From an uncultured Actinomycetes bacterium (GTDB lineage: Bacteria; Actinomycetota; Actinomycetes; Mycobacteriales; Nakamurellaceae): a stretch of DNA of 64,000 nucleotides. Under the pieces are notes generated by a model. The model searched no databases, was not told the DNA's origin, and worked only from the letters and a program-made list of their open reading frames with translations. A program made the translations under genes and the position numbers. The stretch covers positions 222,729 through 286,728 of the forward strand of contig CALANS010000050.1 of NCBI GenBank assembly GCA_937926105.1, written 5' to 3'. Position 1 is the first letter of the stretch. The number at the start of each line of letters is the position of its first letter. Of the stretch, positions 63,994 to 64,000 are shown piece by piece.

Positions 63994-64000
63994 TCGGGAT

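Overview
The window is chromosomal DNA from a high-GC Gram-positive actinobacterium. The evidence is the very high GC content, frequent GTG starts, TANNNT -10 boxes seven bases before a start codon (leaderless transcripts), paired clpP1/clpP2, a group II truncated globin, a roughly 1,620-residue NAD-glutamate dehydrogenase and a 13E12/DUF222-type HNH remnant. Gene order matches, from memory, several blocks of the Mycobacterium tuberculosis chromosome: gcvT-pepA-(lpd)-sucB-epimerase; uppS-recO; clpX-clpP2-clpP1-tig ... rpiB-DsbA-pepN-DUF5130 ... glbO ... thioesterase-gdh-ettA-ssb; and HerA-like ATPase-orn. Filler genes differ between the blocks, so this is a different family, perhaps Nakamurella-like; I cannot name the species.

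Layout. 1-4.5 kb: end of a solute-binding protein gene, two CUT1 permeases, an ATPase and a PHP metallohydrolase, nearly all translationally coupled. 4.5-7.2 kb: an HTH/Clp-N pair and an orphan DUF4157 (eCIS-core) protein with a kinase-like C-terminal half. 7.6-12.5 kb: a coupled sugar operon (IolE-like isomerase, Gfo/Idh oxidoreductase, GH38 alpha-mannosidase) behind a perfect 12-bp palindrome. 12.7-14.6 kb: a secreted Ig-like protein with a CRP-type site upstream. 15-22.8 kb: gcvT, leucyl aminopeptidase, a 19-bp tandem repeat, dihydrolipoyl dehydrogenase, 2-oxoacid dehydrogenase E2 and a TIGR01777 epimerase. 22.8-23.8 kb: HNH remnant. 23.8-32.1 kb: uppS, recO, an acetyltransferase, two paralogous lipoproteins and the Clp protease/trigger factor block. 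32.2-40.8 kb: two tRNAs, a PPi-type phosphofructokinase, rpiB, Usp, DsbA-like protein, pepN, DUF5130 and an MFS exporter.

40.8-50.6 kb: a structured intergenic region leading to a 34-residue peptide made of five RGTRVG repeats, then glbO, thioesterase, NAD-GDH, EttA and SSB. 50.8-58.6 kb: CopD/CtaG membrane protein, tRNA-Arg, MscS-like channel, small proteins, an SLH-domain remnant, HerA-like ATPase, oligoribonuclease and tRNA-His. 58.6-64 kb: an exported HNH nuclease, an APH(6)-like kinase, trpS behind a Trp-Trp leader peptide and hairpins (attenuator), tRNA-Lys, a class-I glutamine amidotransferase and a FadR-type regulator.

Most of the window is core metabolism and proteostasis. The unusual parts are the RGTRVG peptide and its leader (41.0-41.55 kb), the orphan DUF4157-kinase protein (5.4-7.2 kb) and the trpS attenuator (62.07-62.2 kb).
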